A DNA stretch of 34,907 bases from CAZPEV01 sp964585635 (GTDB lineage Bacteria; Zixibacteria; MSB-5A5; GN15; JAAZOE01), in NCBI GenBank assembly GCA_964585635.1, contig CAZPEV010000011.1:1-34907 (forward strand). The letters run 5' to 3'. The translations under genes and the position numbers were made by a program. Shown here one piece after another: positions 1 through 7,565 of the stretch. Each line of letters opens with the position of its first letter. The first letter of the stretch is position 1. The notes below the pieces were generated by a model. That model did no database searches. It was not told the origin of the DNA and worked only from the letters and a program-made list of their open reading frames with translations.

Positions 1-754
1 GTAGCGCATGCCCGCGCCGATGGGGAGCGACGACGGTGATGTACACGTCCGCCTTGGAGAACGAGATGTCGCTGTTGGCGCCGTCCCAGACGATGACATC
101 CGCTTCCTTTTCCGCCTCGCGAAGGATCACCTCATAATCGACGCCGGCGTAGACGACCACGCCGCGATCAATATGCGGCTCATATTCCTCGCGCTCCTCG
201 ATCGTGCACTCATGCTTGTCGAGGTCGGCGTAATCGGCAAAGCGCTGGCAGATCTGCTTGGTCAAGTCGCCGTATGGCATGGGGTGACGGATGGCCACCA
301 CCTTCTTCCCCCGGGCCTGAAGAATCTCGCAGACGCGGCGGGTGGTTTGAGACTTGCCCGATCCGGTTCGGGCGGCGCACACCGCCACCACCGGCTTGCG
401 GCTCTTAAGCATCGTCGGCGTGCTGCCGGCTATCGAAAAGGCAGCTCCGGCGGCAATCACTTCCGACCCTTTGGTCATGACATAGTCCAGCGATACATCC
501 GAATAAGAGAAAACGACTTCGTCCGCCTGCAAGCGCTTGATCAGCGCCACCAGTTCTTTCTCGTCGTATATCGGTATCCCTTTGGGGTACAGCTTTCCCG
601 CCAGCGCCTTGGGGTATTTGCGTCCCTCAATGTCCGGAATCTGCGTGGCCGTAAAGGCCACCACTTCGTACGCGTCGTTATCGCGGTAGAGCGTATTGAA
701 ATTATGGAAGTCGCGCACGGCGGACCCCATGATGATGATTTTTCTGCGTGCCAT
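1..754 (-). CDS. COG2403-type predicted GTPase, 3' end off the window
   Basis: The first 251 codons of a protein whose C-terminus lies beyond the left edge; family members are roughly 440 residues, so a little over half is visible. I read an N-terminal Rossmann-like part beginning MARRKIIIMGSAVRDF, then a P-loop ARTGSGKS at residues 128-135 and the motif WDGANSD at 223-229. These are typical of the COG2403 group, related to cyclic 2,3-diphosphoglycerate synthetase. The family is cytoplasmic and nucleotide-binding; the substrate of bacterial members is not established, and I do not assign one. The ATG at 754 has GGAG seven bases upstream. It follows the aldehyde dehydrogenase remnant by 66 bases and probably shares its promoter at 1087-1116. 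The family call is firm; the biochemical role is open. Confidence 0.85.
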   Translation of the reverse strand, partial: MARRKIIIMGSAVRDFHNFNTLYRDNDAYEVVAFTATQIPDIEGRKYPKALAGKLYPKGIPIYDEKELVALIKRLQADEVVFSYSDVSLDYVMTKGSEVIAAGAAFSIAGSTPTMLKSRKPVVAVCAARTGSGKSQTTRRVCEILQARGKKVVAIRHPMPYGDLTKQICQRFADYADLDKHECTIEEREEYEPHIDRGVVVYAGVDYEVILREAEKEADVIVWDGANSDISFSKADVYITVVAPHRRGHAL

Positions 755-820
755 GGTCTATCTCCGTTGTTCCGTTTGCCGTTTCTCAGTTGACCTTTCA
801 GCAGTCGAGCATGAGCGTTG

Positions 821-994
821 TCAGATCGCCGAGGCCTCCCAAACATATCGCACCAGGAAAGCCGCCCCAGCCGGCCGGAAAACCCCGACCACGTCATCGA
901 TGCTGGCGGGGTTGACATCCTCGAAGGCTTTGTTGGCGCGGGATTTGACCCATCTACCATTGATGAAGTTTTTATGGACTTTCGGCCCTTTCAT
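821..994 (-). pseudogene. Truncated aldehyde dehydrogenase N-terminus (remnant)
   Basis: A 57-codon frame starts with ATG at 994 behind a good ribosome-binding site (GAGG, seven bases upstream). Residues 8-39 read like the extreme N-terminus of an NAD(P)-dependent aldehyde dehydrogenase: KNFINGRWV, then KAFEDVNPAS and DDVVGVF, the usual FINGEWV...NPA...DEVVG pattern. After residue 39 the similarity stops, 18 unrelated residues follow and the frame ends in TGA at 821. The remaining ~430 residues of the enzyme, including cofactor fold and catalytic Cys and Glu, are absent from the window. The promoter, ribosome-binding site and start are intact, so it may now act as a short translated leader for the downstream GTPase gene. 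An assembly error joining two contigs is the main alternative. Confidence 0.7.
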
Positions 995-1034
995 CCCGTC
1001 CTCTTAACTATATATTTGACAATGCCTTTTGGCT

Positions 1035-1048
1035 AAATTTGCAAATTT
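1035..1048. promoter_or_regulatory. Perfect 14-bp palindrome in the leader
   Basis: AAATTTGCAAATTT is its own reverse complement. It lies about 30 bp beyond the predicted transcription start and 41 bp before the ATG at 994. It could be an operator half of the composite site with 1054-1069, or chance in an AT-rich leader. No regulator is encoded nearby. Confidence 0.35.
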
Positions 1049-1053
1049 CCGTA

Positions 1054-1069
1054 TGTGAATTATTTCACC
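1054..1069. promoter_or_regulatory. CRP/FNR-family-like operator
   Basis: On the plus strand the sequence is TGTGA-ATTATT-TCACC, matching nine of the ten conserved bases of the CRP consensus TGTGA-N6-TCACA. Its centre is about 18 bp downstream of the predicted start of transcription from 1087-1116, a position that would normally repress. A CRP/FNR-family regulator is inferred from the motif only; none is encoded in the window. Confidence 0.4.
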
Positions 1070-1086
1070 ATTTCAATTCAAAGTTG

Positions 1087-1116
1087 ATAATATAAGCAAA
1101 ATCGCCCCAAAGTCAA
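1087..1116 (-). promoter_or_regulatory. Sigma-70-type promoter for the ALDH remnant and GTPase
   Basis: On the minus strand there is TTGACT (1116-1111), an 18-base spacer and TATTAT (1092-1087); TATATT two bases earlier gives a 16-base spacer. Both boxes match consensus at five of six positions. An A/T-rich tract at about 1131-1147, upstream of the -35 box, resembles an UP element. It lies in the 227-bp gap between tgt and the remnant, which fits a new transcription unit. Confidence 0.65.
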
Positions 1117-1221
1117 TCTGTTTGGGCCGCGAATTTTAAAGTTTTTTGGCATGCTGTGCAAAGGGTTAGCCTTATTTTCAGCGACTCCCGCGAGAGAGTT
1201 CGATTTACACATCGCATCGGA

Positions 1222-2367
1222 TTAATCAGAAGACTGTAAATAACGGGTAAGGAATCCTTTCTTGAAAGCCGCAAAACGGTCCTCCCGGATGGCCGAACGT
1301 ATGTCCCGCATCAACTTAAGATAGAAGTATACCGAATGGTAAGTGGCCAGGCGGTGGGCCGTGATTTCCGAAACCGAATAGAGATGGCGGATAAACGCCC
1401 GGCTGTAGCGGGCACAGACAAGGCATTGGCAGTCAGGATCAAGGGGACGATCGTCGTCGGCAGCCGTGGCGTTGCGAAAATTGAATGGACCGGCCGCGGT
1501 GTATACCACACCAGTCCGGGCGTTGCGGGTCGGCAAAACGCAATCGAACATATCAACCCCTTTTTCCACCGCCGCCAAAATATCCTCCGGGTACCCGACC
1601 CCCATAAGATACCGTTGTCGATCGGCGGGAAGAAGCGGCAGTGTGATGTCCAGCGCCATCTCCATCTGCTCTTTCGATTCGCCGACCGAGACGCCGCCGA
1701 TGGAATATCCTGGGAAATCGAGCGCCAGCAATTCCTCCGCCGACCGGCGGCGAAGATCCTCGTAAACCGAACCCTGGACGATACCGTGAAGGAGCTGAGA
1801 CGGAAAGCCGCCCGCTTGGTCGAGCCGCTCGAAGGCAGCGATACCCTCTTTGGCCCACAATGTCGTGTGTGCCACTGCGGCACTGGCATCTTCGTAGGAA
1901 CAAGGGTGGGGAGGACAATGGTCGAATGACATGATAACATCCGGACCCAGCCGCCGCTGGATGTCGATTATCTTGGCCGACGTAAAATCATGATAAGACC
2001 CGTCAAAATGGGATTGAAAGCGGACCCCCTCATCGGTGATCCTGTTTCGCCCAAGATGTGAAAACACTTGATACCCTCCGGAATCGGAGAGGATCGCACG
2101 CTGCCATCCGGCGAATCCATGGATCCGTCCCAATCGTTCGATAACGTCTATTCCAGGACGAAGATACAGATGGTAAGTATTGACCAGGAAAATGTCGGCC
2201 CCCATCTCTTCCAGATCGTATCCGGTAAGCGCCTTGACCGTCCCTTGCGTCCCGACCGGCATAAAAACCGGCGTCTCGACCACCCCGTGCGGCGTCGTCA
2301 GCCGTCCCAGGCGGGCATGGTCGTCGACATGCGTTAATTCAAAACCGAAACCATCTGGATAATGCAT
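1222..2367 (-). CDS. tgt: Queuine tRNA-ribosyltransferase (tRNA-guanine transglycosylase)
   Basis: A 381-residue protein, normal for bacterial Tgt. It exchanges guanine-34 of GUN-anticodon tRNAs (Asp, Asn, His, Tyr) for preQ1 in the queuosine pathway. Visible signatures: DSGGYQVFS at 95-103 with the general acid/base Asp95, HGIVQGS at 194-200, GGVSVGE at 224-230, and DMFDCVLPTRNAR at 272-284 containing the nucleophile Asp275. The zinc site is C313, C315, C318 and H344 in the usual CxCxxC...H spacing. The ATG at 2367 gives a typical N-terminus but has a weak ribosome-binding site. It follows the CxxC protein by 114 bp and may be co-transcribed with it. No other queuosine gene is in the window. 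Confidence 0.97.
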   Translation of the reverse strand: MHYPDGFGFELTHVDDHARLGRLTTPHGVVETPVFMPVGTQGTVKALTGYDLEEMGADIFLVNTYHLYLRPGIDVIERLGRIHGFAGWQRAILSDSGGYQVFSHLGRNRITDEGVRFQSHFDGSYHDFTSAKIIDIQRRLGPDVIMSFDHCPPHPCSYEDASAAVAHTTLWAKEGIAAFERLDQAGGFPSQLLHGIVQGSVYEDLRRRSAEELLALDFPGYSIGGVSVGESKEQMEMALDITLPLLPADRQRYLMGVGYPEDILAAVEKGVDMFDCVLPTRNARTGVVYTAAGPFNFRNATAADDDRPLDPDCQCLVCARYSRAFIRHLYSVSEITAHRLATYHSVYFYLKLMRDIRSAIREDRFAAFKKGFLTRYLQSSD

Positions 2368-2481
2368 CTGTATTCTTACATCTATTTGTTGTCCACTCCA
2401 CTTATGAGCGGCGGATTCGAGAAGACAGGTTCCGGCCTATCTGGCGTTCGATTTCTGACAGGCGCCGCGGACGACGAGTTG

Positions 2482-2967
2482 TTATTTCTTGGCCTTTTCT
2501 TGCGCCTCCCACTTGGCCAATTCCTCACGGTTACGCTGACCGTACGTCTTGATCATATCGATTACCGCCGGTTTATCGGAGATAATTAGTACAATAACCC
2601 CGGTCTTGGTTGGGACATACTCGATCTTGGCCCCGGCTTGCATCATTTTGCCGTAGTACTCACAGCTTCCGCACATAGAGACATCGGCCTTCCCTTTGGT
2701 CATTTCCTGGCCGACCTTTTCCATTTCGTCCATGGCTTTCTTGAACGACGCCATAAACTCCGGGTTAACCGTCGTAACCGATACGACTCCGTTGGAAATA
2801 TCGTAGTGATCCCAGGTCATGTTTTCCATAAGTTTCGGGTCGGTCATCAAATGCTTGCAGAAAGAGCAATTCTGCAGGTCAAACCACGGTTTCTCCTGAG
2901 CCAAAACGAAAGTGGAACAAACCGCCAGGATCACCGCTGCCAAGGCCAATAAACGACTTGATTTCAT
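2482..2967 (-). CDS. Small exported protein with two CxxC motifs, function unknown
   Basis: A 161-residue protein. A TTG one codon upstream is open, but the ATG at 2967 sits six bases after AAAGGAG, so I start there. Residues 1-23 form a signal peptide with a hydrophobic core and a cleavage site VLA|QEK, so the mature protein would begin with Gln24. The mature part has C34-x2-C37 (NCSFCKHL), then C99-x2-C102 (MCGSCEYY), then a short hydrophobic strand TGVIVLIIS, and ends in a charged Lys/Glu-rich tail. Two CxxC pairs suggest metal binding (copper, zinc or haem-free iron) or thiol redox chemistry in the periplasm, but no CxxCH haem site is present. I do not recognise a named family. It has a possible promoter of its own at 3012-3040. 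Confidence 0.8.
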   Translation of the reverse strand: MKSSRLLALAAVILAVCSTFVLAQEKPWFDLQNCSFCKHLMTDPKLMENMTWDHYDISNGVVSVTTVNPEFMASFKKAMDEMEKVGQEMTKGKADVSMCGSCEYYGKMMQAGAKIEYVPTKTGVIVLIISDKPAVIDMIKTYGQRNREELAKWEAQEKAKK

Positions 2968-3011
2968 CAAACACTCCTTTCATTAATCACGCGAATTGAA
3001 CTTTGCCATAA

Positions 3012-3040
3012 AGAATAATCCGATACCGGTAATTATCCAA
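3012..3040 (-). promoter_or_regulatory. Possible promoter for the CxxC protein gene
   Basis: Minus-strand TTGGAT (3040-3035), 17-base spacer, TATTCT (3017-3012), each four of six to consensus. Transcription would start about 40 bases before the ATG at 2967. The spacer holds the 8-bp palindrome TACCGGTA. The site lies just past the structured region 3085-3227. Confidence 0.35.
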
Positions 3041-3084
3041 TCACATTTTTCACCAAATGCCATTGCCTATGTCGAAACCAACTA

Positions 3085-3227
3085 TTCCCCCGGCGAACAA
3101 TCGCTCGCCCGACATACATCGCTTTATGCTTCTCACACATCGTCGGGAATTCGCCGGAAAGGGAACCTGCATGGCCACCTTGTTGCTGCACTGCTCGTGC
3201 CGGTGAGAAAGACAACCGGGCGGCCAT
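3085..3227 (-). ncRNA. Structured RNA candidate, two adjacent hairpin domains, downstream of radA
   Basis: Read on the minus strand, this begins directly after the radA stop codon. Domain 1 (3227-3171) pairs 3227-3219 with 3179-3171 (nine pairs, ATGGCCGCC with GGTGGCCAT, one of them G-U), then 3216-3213 with 3182-3185, then 3200-3197 with 3191-3188 closing the loop GAGCA. Domain 2 (3165-3085) pairs 3165-3161 with 3089-3085 (TTCCC/GGGAA), 3157-3150 with 3097-3090 (CCGGCGAA/TTCGCCGG, eight perfect pairs) and 3147-3142 with 3113-3108 (CCCGAC/GTCGGG), leaving a 28-base apical segment. The G-U pair becomes A-C in plus-strand RNA, which favours transcription in the gene direction. No uridine run follows, so a simple terminator is unlikely. 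It could be a cis-regulatory leader, an sRNA processed from the radA transcript, or one copy of a dispersed palindromic element. I do not recognise an RNA family. Confidence 0.5.
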
Positions 3228-4592
3228 TCAACGAATCACTCCCAGCGCGTGCTCGACAGTATCGACGGGGATGATTTCTATGCCATCGGAAACGATCAGT
3301 CCGGCGGTATTGGACTTGGGAATGATTGCTTTCGTCAGCCCCAGCTTGGCGGCCTCAGTCAATCGCCGTTCGATCTGGCTCACACCCCGGACATCTCCCG
3401 ACAAGCCCACTTCCCCGACCACCAGAAGGCCGCTATCGGTAACCAAATTCAATCGCGATGAGGCCGCCGCCAGCAGAAATGCCAGATCAAGAGCCGTGTC
3501 ATCGAGGTGAATCCCACCGGCGATATTGACAAAGACATCGCTTCCGCCGAGCATGACGCCACCCCGCTTTTCGAGAACGGCCAGGATAATTGCCAAGCGC
3601 TTGCCGTCGATGCCAGACGCCACCCGTTGAGGCGTTCCATAGGGGGATGACGCCACCAGCGCCTCGACTTCGACCAGAAACGTGCGGCTGCCCTCGAGCG
3701 CCGCGGAAACGACCCGCCCGGATGATGGCGCCGCGCCGCCTGACGTCATGAAGATGCGGGAGGGATTCTTGACCTCGATCAGGCCCGATCCGGTCATTTC
3801 AAACACGCCGATTTCACCGGCCGGGCCGAACCGATTCTTTTGGGAACGAAGGATACGATAAAGGTGATATCGGTCCCCCTCAAAATAAAGAACGGCGTCG
3901 ACCATATGTTCCAAGACCTTTGGCCCCGCCACGGAACCGTCCTTGGTGATATGACCCACCAGAAAGAGAACTTTCCCGCTCCGCTTGGCCAGCTCGATCA
4001 GGCGAGCCGATGATTCCCGCACCTGTCCGACCGTCCCGGGAGGCGAATCAAAAGCCGGCGACGCCACGGTCTGAATCGAATCGATGATGATAACCTGGAA
4101 ATCCCGCTGGGCCAGATCGATAATTGCCTCCAGGTCCGTTAGATTGGCGACGGTGATGGTTTCCCCCTTGATGCCAAAGCGGCCGGCCCGTGCTTTGATC
4201 TGCGGGGCCGATTCCTCGCCCGACAGGTAAAGAACATGATGTCCTTTGATGGCATATCGGTCGGCAATCTGGAGGAGCAGTGATGATTTGCCGATTCCCG
4301 GTTCGCCGCCGATCAAAACCGCCGACCCCAAAACGGCTCCCGCACCCAGGACGCGATCGAATTCCTCGACTCCGGCCGTGATCCGTTCCTGATGCTCGCC
4401 GGAAATCTCCGGAATGGTCACCGCCTCCGGCTGAATCAACGCTGACCGACGGGCAGCGGACGGCGCCACAACCGTCTCCTCATGCAACGTGTTCCAGGCG
4501 TTGCACTCGCGACATTGTCCCTGCCAGCGAGGATGCATCGCGCCGCAGTTAGTGCAGAAGAACGCGGTTTTCTTTTTCGGGGCCGTTTTCAT
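3228..4592 (-). CDS. radA: DNA repair protein RadA
   Basis: A 454-residue protein of standard length. RadA is a RecA-like ATPase that promotes branch migration of recombination intermediates. Order of parts: a zinc finger with C13, C16, C27 and C30; Walker A GGEPGIGKS at 95-103; Walker B VIIIDSIQT at 167-175; the RadA-specific KNRFG motif at 252-256; then a C-terminal Lon-protease-like domain that lacks protease function in this family. Its ATG at 4592 overlaps the mlaF stop codon by one base (TGATG), so it is translationally coupled to mlaF. The stop at 3228 is followed immediately by the structured region. Confidence 0.97.
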   Translation of the reverse strand: MKTAPKKKTAFFCTNCGAMHPRWQGQCRECNAWNTLHEETVVAPSAARRSALIQPEAVTIPEISGEHQERITAGVEEFDRVLGAGAVLGSAVLIGGEPGIGKSSLLLQIADRYAIKGHHVLYLSGEESAPQIKARAGRFGIKGETITVANLTDLEAIIDLAQRDFQVIIIDSIQTVASPAFDSPPGTVGQVRESSARLIELAKRSGKVLFLVGHITKDGSVAGPKVLEHMVDAVLYFEGDRYHLYRILRSQKNRFGPAGEIGVFEMTGSGLIEVKNPSRIFMTSGGAAPSSGRVVSAALEGSRTFLVEVEALVASSPYGTPQRVASGIDGKRLAIILAVLEKRGGVMLGGSDVFVNIAGGIHLDDTALDLAFLLAAASSRLNLVTDSGLLVVGEVGLSGDVRGVSQIERRLTEAAKLGLTKAIIPKSNTAGLIVSDGIEIIPVDTVEHALGVIR

Positions 4593-5338
4593 CAGTACCC
4601 CGCTATCGGCCCGGCCGATGAGCCGTTGATGAATTGTTTCACGACCGCGTCGGTCGTGGCCCGAGTCTCGTCGGGAGAACCGTCCCAGACGATTGTGCCA
4701 TGGTAGAGCATCACAATTCGATCGGCGATCTTATAGGCCGAGGACATATCGTGCGTGACCGCGATCGATGTCACACCCAGCTTCTTGTTGACGTCGACGA
4801 TTAATTCGTTGATCACATCGGCGGTAATGGGATCAAGCCCGGTCGTCGGCTCGTCGTACAGGAGAATCTGTGGTTCGGCGGCGATCGCCCGCGCCAGGGC
4901 CACTCGCTTTTTCATGCCGCCCGAGATTTCCGCCGGCATTTTATCGCCGCTGTCGGACAAACCAACCAGCGCCAGCTTCTCGGCAACGATCTCTTTTATC
5001 CGATCTGTTCCGAGGCGGATGCTTTCCTGAAGGCAAAAACCGACGTTGTCCGCCACCGTCATCGAGTCAAACAGCGCCCCAAATTGAAACAGCACCCCGA
5101 CCCGCTTCCGGAATTCCATCAAATCTTCCCGCGACAAATCAAAGATGCTCGTGTCGTCGACGAGGACCCGGCCGGTATCAGGGCGAAGCAGGGCCACATT
5201 ATGCTTCAGGAGCACCGATTTGCCGCAACCCGATTGGCCGATGATGACCACCGACTCGCCGGTTCGGATCGTCAGGTCTACACCGTCCAGGACCGTCACG
5301 GCGCCGAACCGTTTTTGGAGCTTCTCGATCTGAATCAT
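4592..5338 (-). CDS. mlaF: Mla-type phospholipid ABC transporter, ATP-binding subunit
   Basis: A 248-residue ABC ATPase. Walker A GQSGCGKS is at 34-41, the signature SGGMKKR at 139-145, Walker B ILLYDEP at 158-164, D-loop TTGLDP just after it, and the switch histidine in VTHDMSSAYKIADR. The SGGMKKR form of the signature and the pairing with an MlaE permease place it in the MlaF/Mkl group, which drives phospholipid movement between inner and outer membranes. The segment after Walker A reads LLKHNVALLRP, where most relatives have LLKHIIGLLRP. The gene overlaps mlaE by four bases (ATGA) and radA by one. No MlaD (MCE-domain) gene is found beside it. Confidence 0.93.
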   Translation of the reverse strand: MIQIEKLQKRFGAVTVLDGVDLTIRTGESVVIIGQSGCGKSVLLKHNVALLRPDTGRVLVDDTSIFDLSREDLMEFRKRVGVLFQFGALFDSMTVADNVGFCLQESIRLGTDRIKEIVAEKLALVGLSDSGDKMPAEISGGMKKRVALARAIAAEPQILLYDEPTTGLDPITADVINELIVDVNKKLGVTSIAVTHDMSSAYKIADRIVMLYHGTIVWDGSPDETRATTDAVVKQFINGSSAGPIAGY

Positions 5339-6111
5339 ATTCGAAACAGCAATGTCGCCATGACATAATCGGCAATCAGAATCAGCACGGCGGCGCTGAC
5401 CACGGCCCGGGTGGTGGCTTGCCCTACCCCTTGCGCTCCGCCGACGGCATTAAAACCGAAATAGCATCCCATGACCGCCACGATCCCGCCGAAGCCGGTC
5501 GCCTTGATTAATCCCGAGATGAGGTCACCCATAATAAAAAACTGCTTGAATCCGTTCATGAACGTCTCCGATTCAATCCCCACCAGGCTGACCGCGACCA
5601 CCAGCGCACCCATGATGGCGATAAAATCGGCGACAACGGTCAGAACGGGAAACATGATCAATCCCGCCACGAGGCGGGGCATGGCCAGATAACGAATCGG
5701 GTCGACCGCCATCGATTCGATGGCGTCAATTTGCTCGGTGACTTTCATCGACCCCAGCTCGGCGGCGATCCCCGCCCCCACTCGGCCCGCCATCACCAGC
5801 GCCGTCAACACCGGCGCCAGTTCGATCAGCACCGCCTTACCAACGGCACCGCCAAGATACCGCATCGGCACGTAGCTCTTAAATTGATAGGCCGCCTGCC
5901 AAGCAGAGACCCCGCCGGTAAAGACCGACGTGATCGCCACCAGCCAAATCGATCTGACACCCATGAAATACATCTGGCCGACGGTGAGGCTGAGGGAACG
6001 GGGAAGATGCCGCACGGCGACAAGCGTCCGGCCCAGCATAATAACCAGACGGCCCAGACCACGGATGACCTCCGCCGACCTCTGGGTTGGGGAAAACGAC
6101 TCACCATCCAT
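5335..6111 (-). CDS. mlaE: Mla-type phospholipid ABC transporter, permease subunit
   Basis: A 258-residue integral membrane protein of the MlaE/DUF140 family. After an N-terminal amphipathic stretch of about 45 residues it has several hydrophobic segments. The diagnostic cytoplasmic motif lies at about 108-142: AGRVGAGIAAELGSMKVTEQ followed by IDAIESMAVDPIRYL. With MlaF it would form the inner-membrane core of a lipid transporter that keeps the outer membrane asymmetric. It begins two bases after the dnaB stop and overlaps mlaF by four bases, so dnaB-mlaE-mlaF-radA is probably one transcript. Confidence 0.93.
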   Translation of the reverse strand: MDGESFSPTQRSAEVIRGLGRLVIMLGRTLVAVRHLPRSLSLTVGQMYFMGVRSIWLVAITSVFTGGVSAWQAAYQFKSYVPMRYLGGAVGKAVLIELAPVLTALVMAGRVGAGIAAELGSMKVTEQIDAIESMAVDPIRYLAMPRLVAGLIMFPVLTVVADFIAIMGALVVAVSLVGIESETFMNGFKQFFIMGDLISGLIKATGFGGIVAVMGCYFGFNAVGGAQGVGQATTRAVVSAAVLILIADYVMATLLFRI

Positions 6112-6113
6112 GA

Positions 6114-7565
6114 CTAAAACGGTACCGATGCATCAGATGGACCGGGCGGCCCAGCCTGGCCGGGAGCAAGATTCTCAAAACGGGCATATTCTTTCAAGAA
6201 GGCCAGCCTGATCGTCCCCGTGGGGCCGTTGCGCTGCTTGGCGACGATAATCTCGGCCGTGCGTTCATCCATCGCTTGGCCGATTTCCTTGGGAACCTCG
6301 CCCGCACCGCGGTCGGCGCTTTCTTCCATCCGCCGATAATATTCCTGACGATAAATGAACATGACGACGTCGGCGTCCTGCTCAATGGCACCCGACTCGC
6401 GCAGATCGGACAACTGCGGCCGCTTGTCTTTGCCCCGCTGTTCGACCATGCGCGACAATTGGCTGCAGGCCACCACCGGGACCTTCAATTCCTTGGCCAG
6501 ACCCTTGAGACCGCGTGAAATCTGCGATATCTCCTGCTGCCGATTTTCGGCATAGCGGCTGCCGCTCATCATCTGCATGTAATCGACGATGATCATCCCC
6601 AACTCGACCTGCGAGGCCAACCGACGGGCTTTGGCGCGCATCTCCAGCACCGTCATGGCCGCGGTGTCGTCGATATAGATCTTGGCGTCATACAACGGCC
6701 CGGCCGCCAGCGACAGCTTGCGCCAGTCCGACTCCGGCATCCGCCCCGTTCGTATCTTGTGCGACGAAAGCCTGGCCCGACCGCAAACCATCCGCAGCGC
6801 CAATTGCTCCTTGGACATTTCCAGCGAGAAAATCACCACCGCTTTGCCGGTCTCGATCGAAAAATTCTCGGCGATGTTCAGCGCCAACGCCGACTTCCCC
6901 ATGGACGGCCGCCCGGCAATGATGATCAGGTCGCTGGGATGCAGCCCGGCCGTGATGGCGTCAAGATCGCTGAAACCAGTGGGATACCCGGCCAATCCGC
7001 CGAGCGTCTCCTTGTATTCTTCGATGGCTTCAAATGTATGCGGCAGCAAATCCTTGATTGTCGAGAAATCGGAACGCAGGCGATGCTCGGAAATATCAAA
7101 CACCTTTTGCTCGGCTTCGTCCAGCAGATCGACGACTTCCTTTTCCTGCCGGTAGCACTGGCCGATGATGTCGGTCGAGGCCTCGATCAATTCCCTCAGG
7201 GTGGCTTTTTCGAGGACGATGCGGGCGTAGTATTCGGCGTTGGCGGCGGTCGCCACGCCGCTGGCCAGGCCGGCGATATAGGTTCGCCCGCCGCAGCCGT
7301 CCAGATCGCCGCTTCGCTCCAGCTCCTCCGAAATGGTTGTGATGTCGGCCGGCTGGGACCGCTCATAGAGGCCCAAAATGGCGTCAAAGATTTTGCGATG
7401 ACCCGGAACATAGAACGCTCGGCTTTGGCGAAGCGTCTCGATTCCCCTCGCAATCGCACCCTCATCGATAAGCATTGCCCCCAGGAGAGCCTGCTCGGCG
7501 TCAATCGAATGGGGCGGGACTCGCTCAGTCGCCCGTTTGCTGTTGGTCGCCGTGGAGCCGTTCAT
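6114..7565 (-). CDS. dnaB: Replicative DNA helicase DnaB
   Basis: A 483-residue hexameric helicase of the replication fork. The N-terminal DnaB domain starts at about residue 16 (RVPPHSIDAEQALLGAML), followed by a linker and the RecA-like C-terminal domain. Walker A GRPSMGKSA is at 218-226, Walker B MIIVDYMQMM at 324-333, and the conserved SDLRESGAIEQDAD at 386-399. There is no intein, which often interrupts this gene at the P-loop. The ATG at 7565 lies 41 bases inside the uracil-DNA glycosylase gene; no later start keeps the conserved N-terminus, so the overlap looks real. The C-terminus is Pro/Gly-rich (PGQAGPPGPSD). Confidence 0.97.
   Translation of the reverse strand: MNGSTATNSKRATERVPPHSIDAEQALLGAMLIDEGAIARGIETLRQSRAFYVPGHRKIFDAILGLYERSQPADITTISEELERSGDLDGCGGRTYIAGLASGVATAANAEYYARIVLEKATLRELIEASTDIIGQCYRQEKEVVDLLDEAEQKVFDISEHRLRSDFSTIKDLLPHTFEAIEEYKETLGGLAGYPTGFSDLDAITAGLHPSDLIIIAGRPSMGKSALALNIAENFSIETGKAVVIFSLEMSKEQLALRMVCGRARLSSHKIRTGRMPESDWRKLSLAAGPLYDAKIYIDDTAAMTVLEMRAKARRLASQVELGMIIVDYMQMMSGSRYAENRQQEISQISRGLKGLAKELKVPVVACSQLSRMVEQRGKDKRPQLSDLRESGAIEQDADVVMFIYRQEYYRRMEESADRGAGEVPKEIGQAMDERTAEIIVAKQRNGPTGTIRLAFLKEYARFENLAPGQAGPPGPSDASVPF

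Noticed and set aside
1184..1199. Hairpin after tgt (ACTCCC/GAGAGT) as a terminator.
   Set aside because: Short stem with a wobble and no uridine run after it on either strand.
3033..3227. A 64-codon frame starting directly after the radA stop.
   Set aside because: No recognised family, only one Cys, no signal or repeats, and the segment is better explained by the paired RNA stems.
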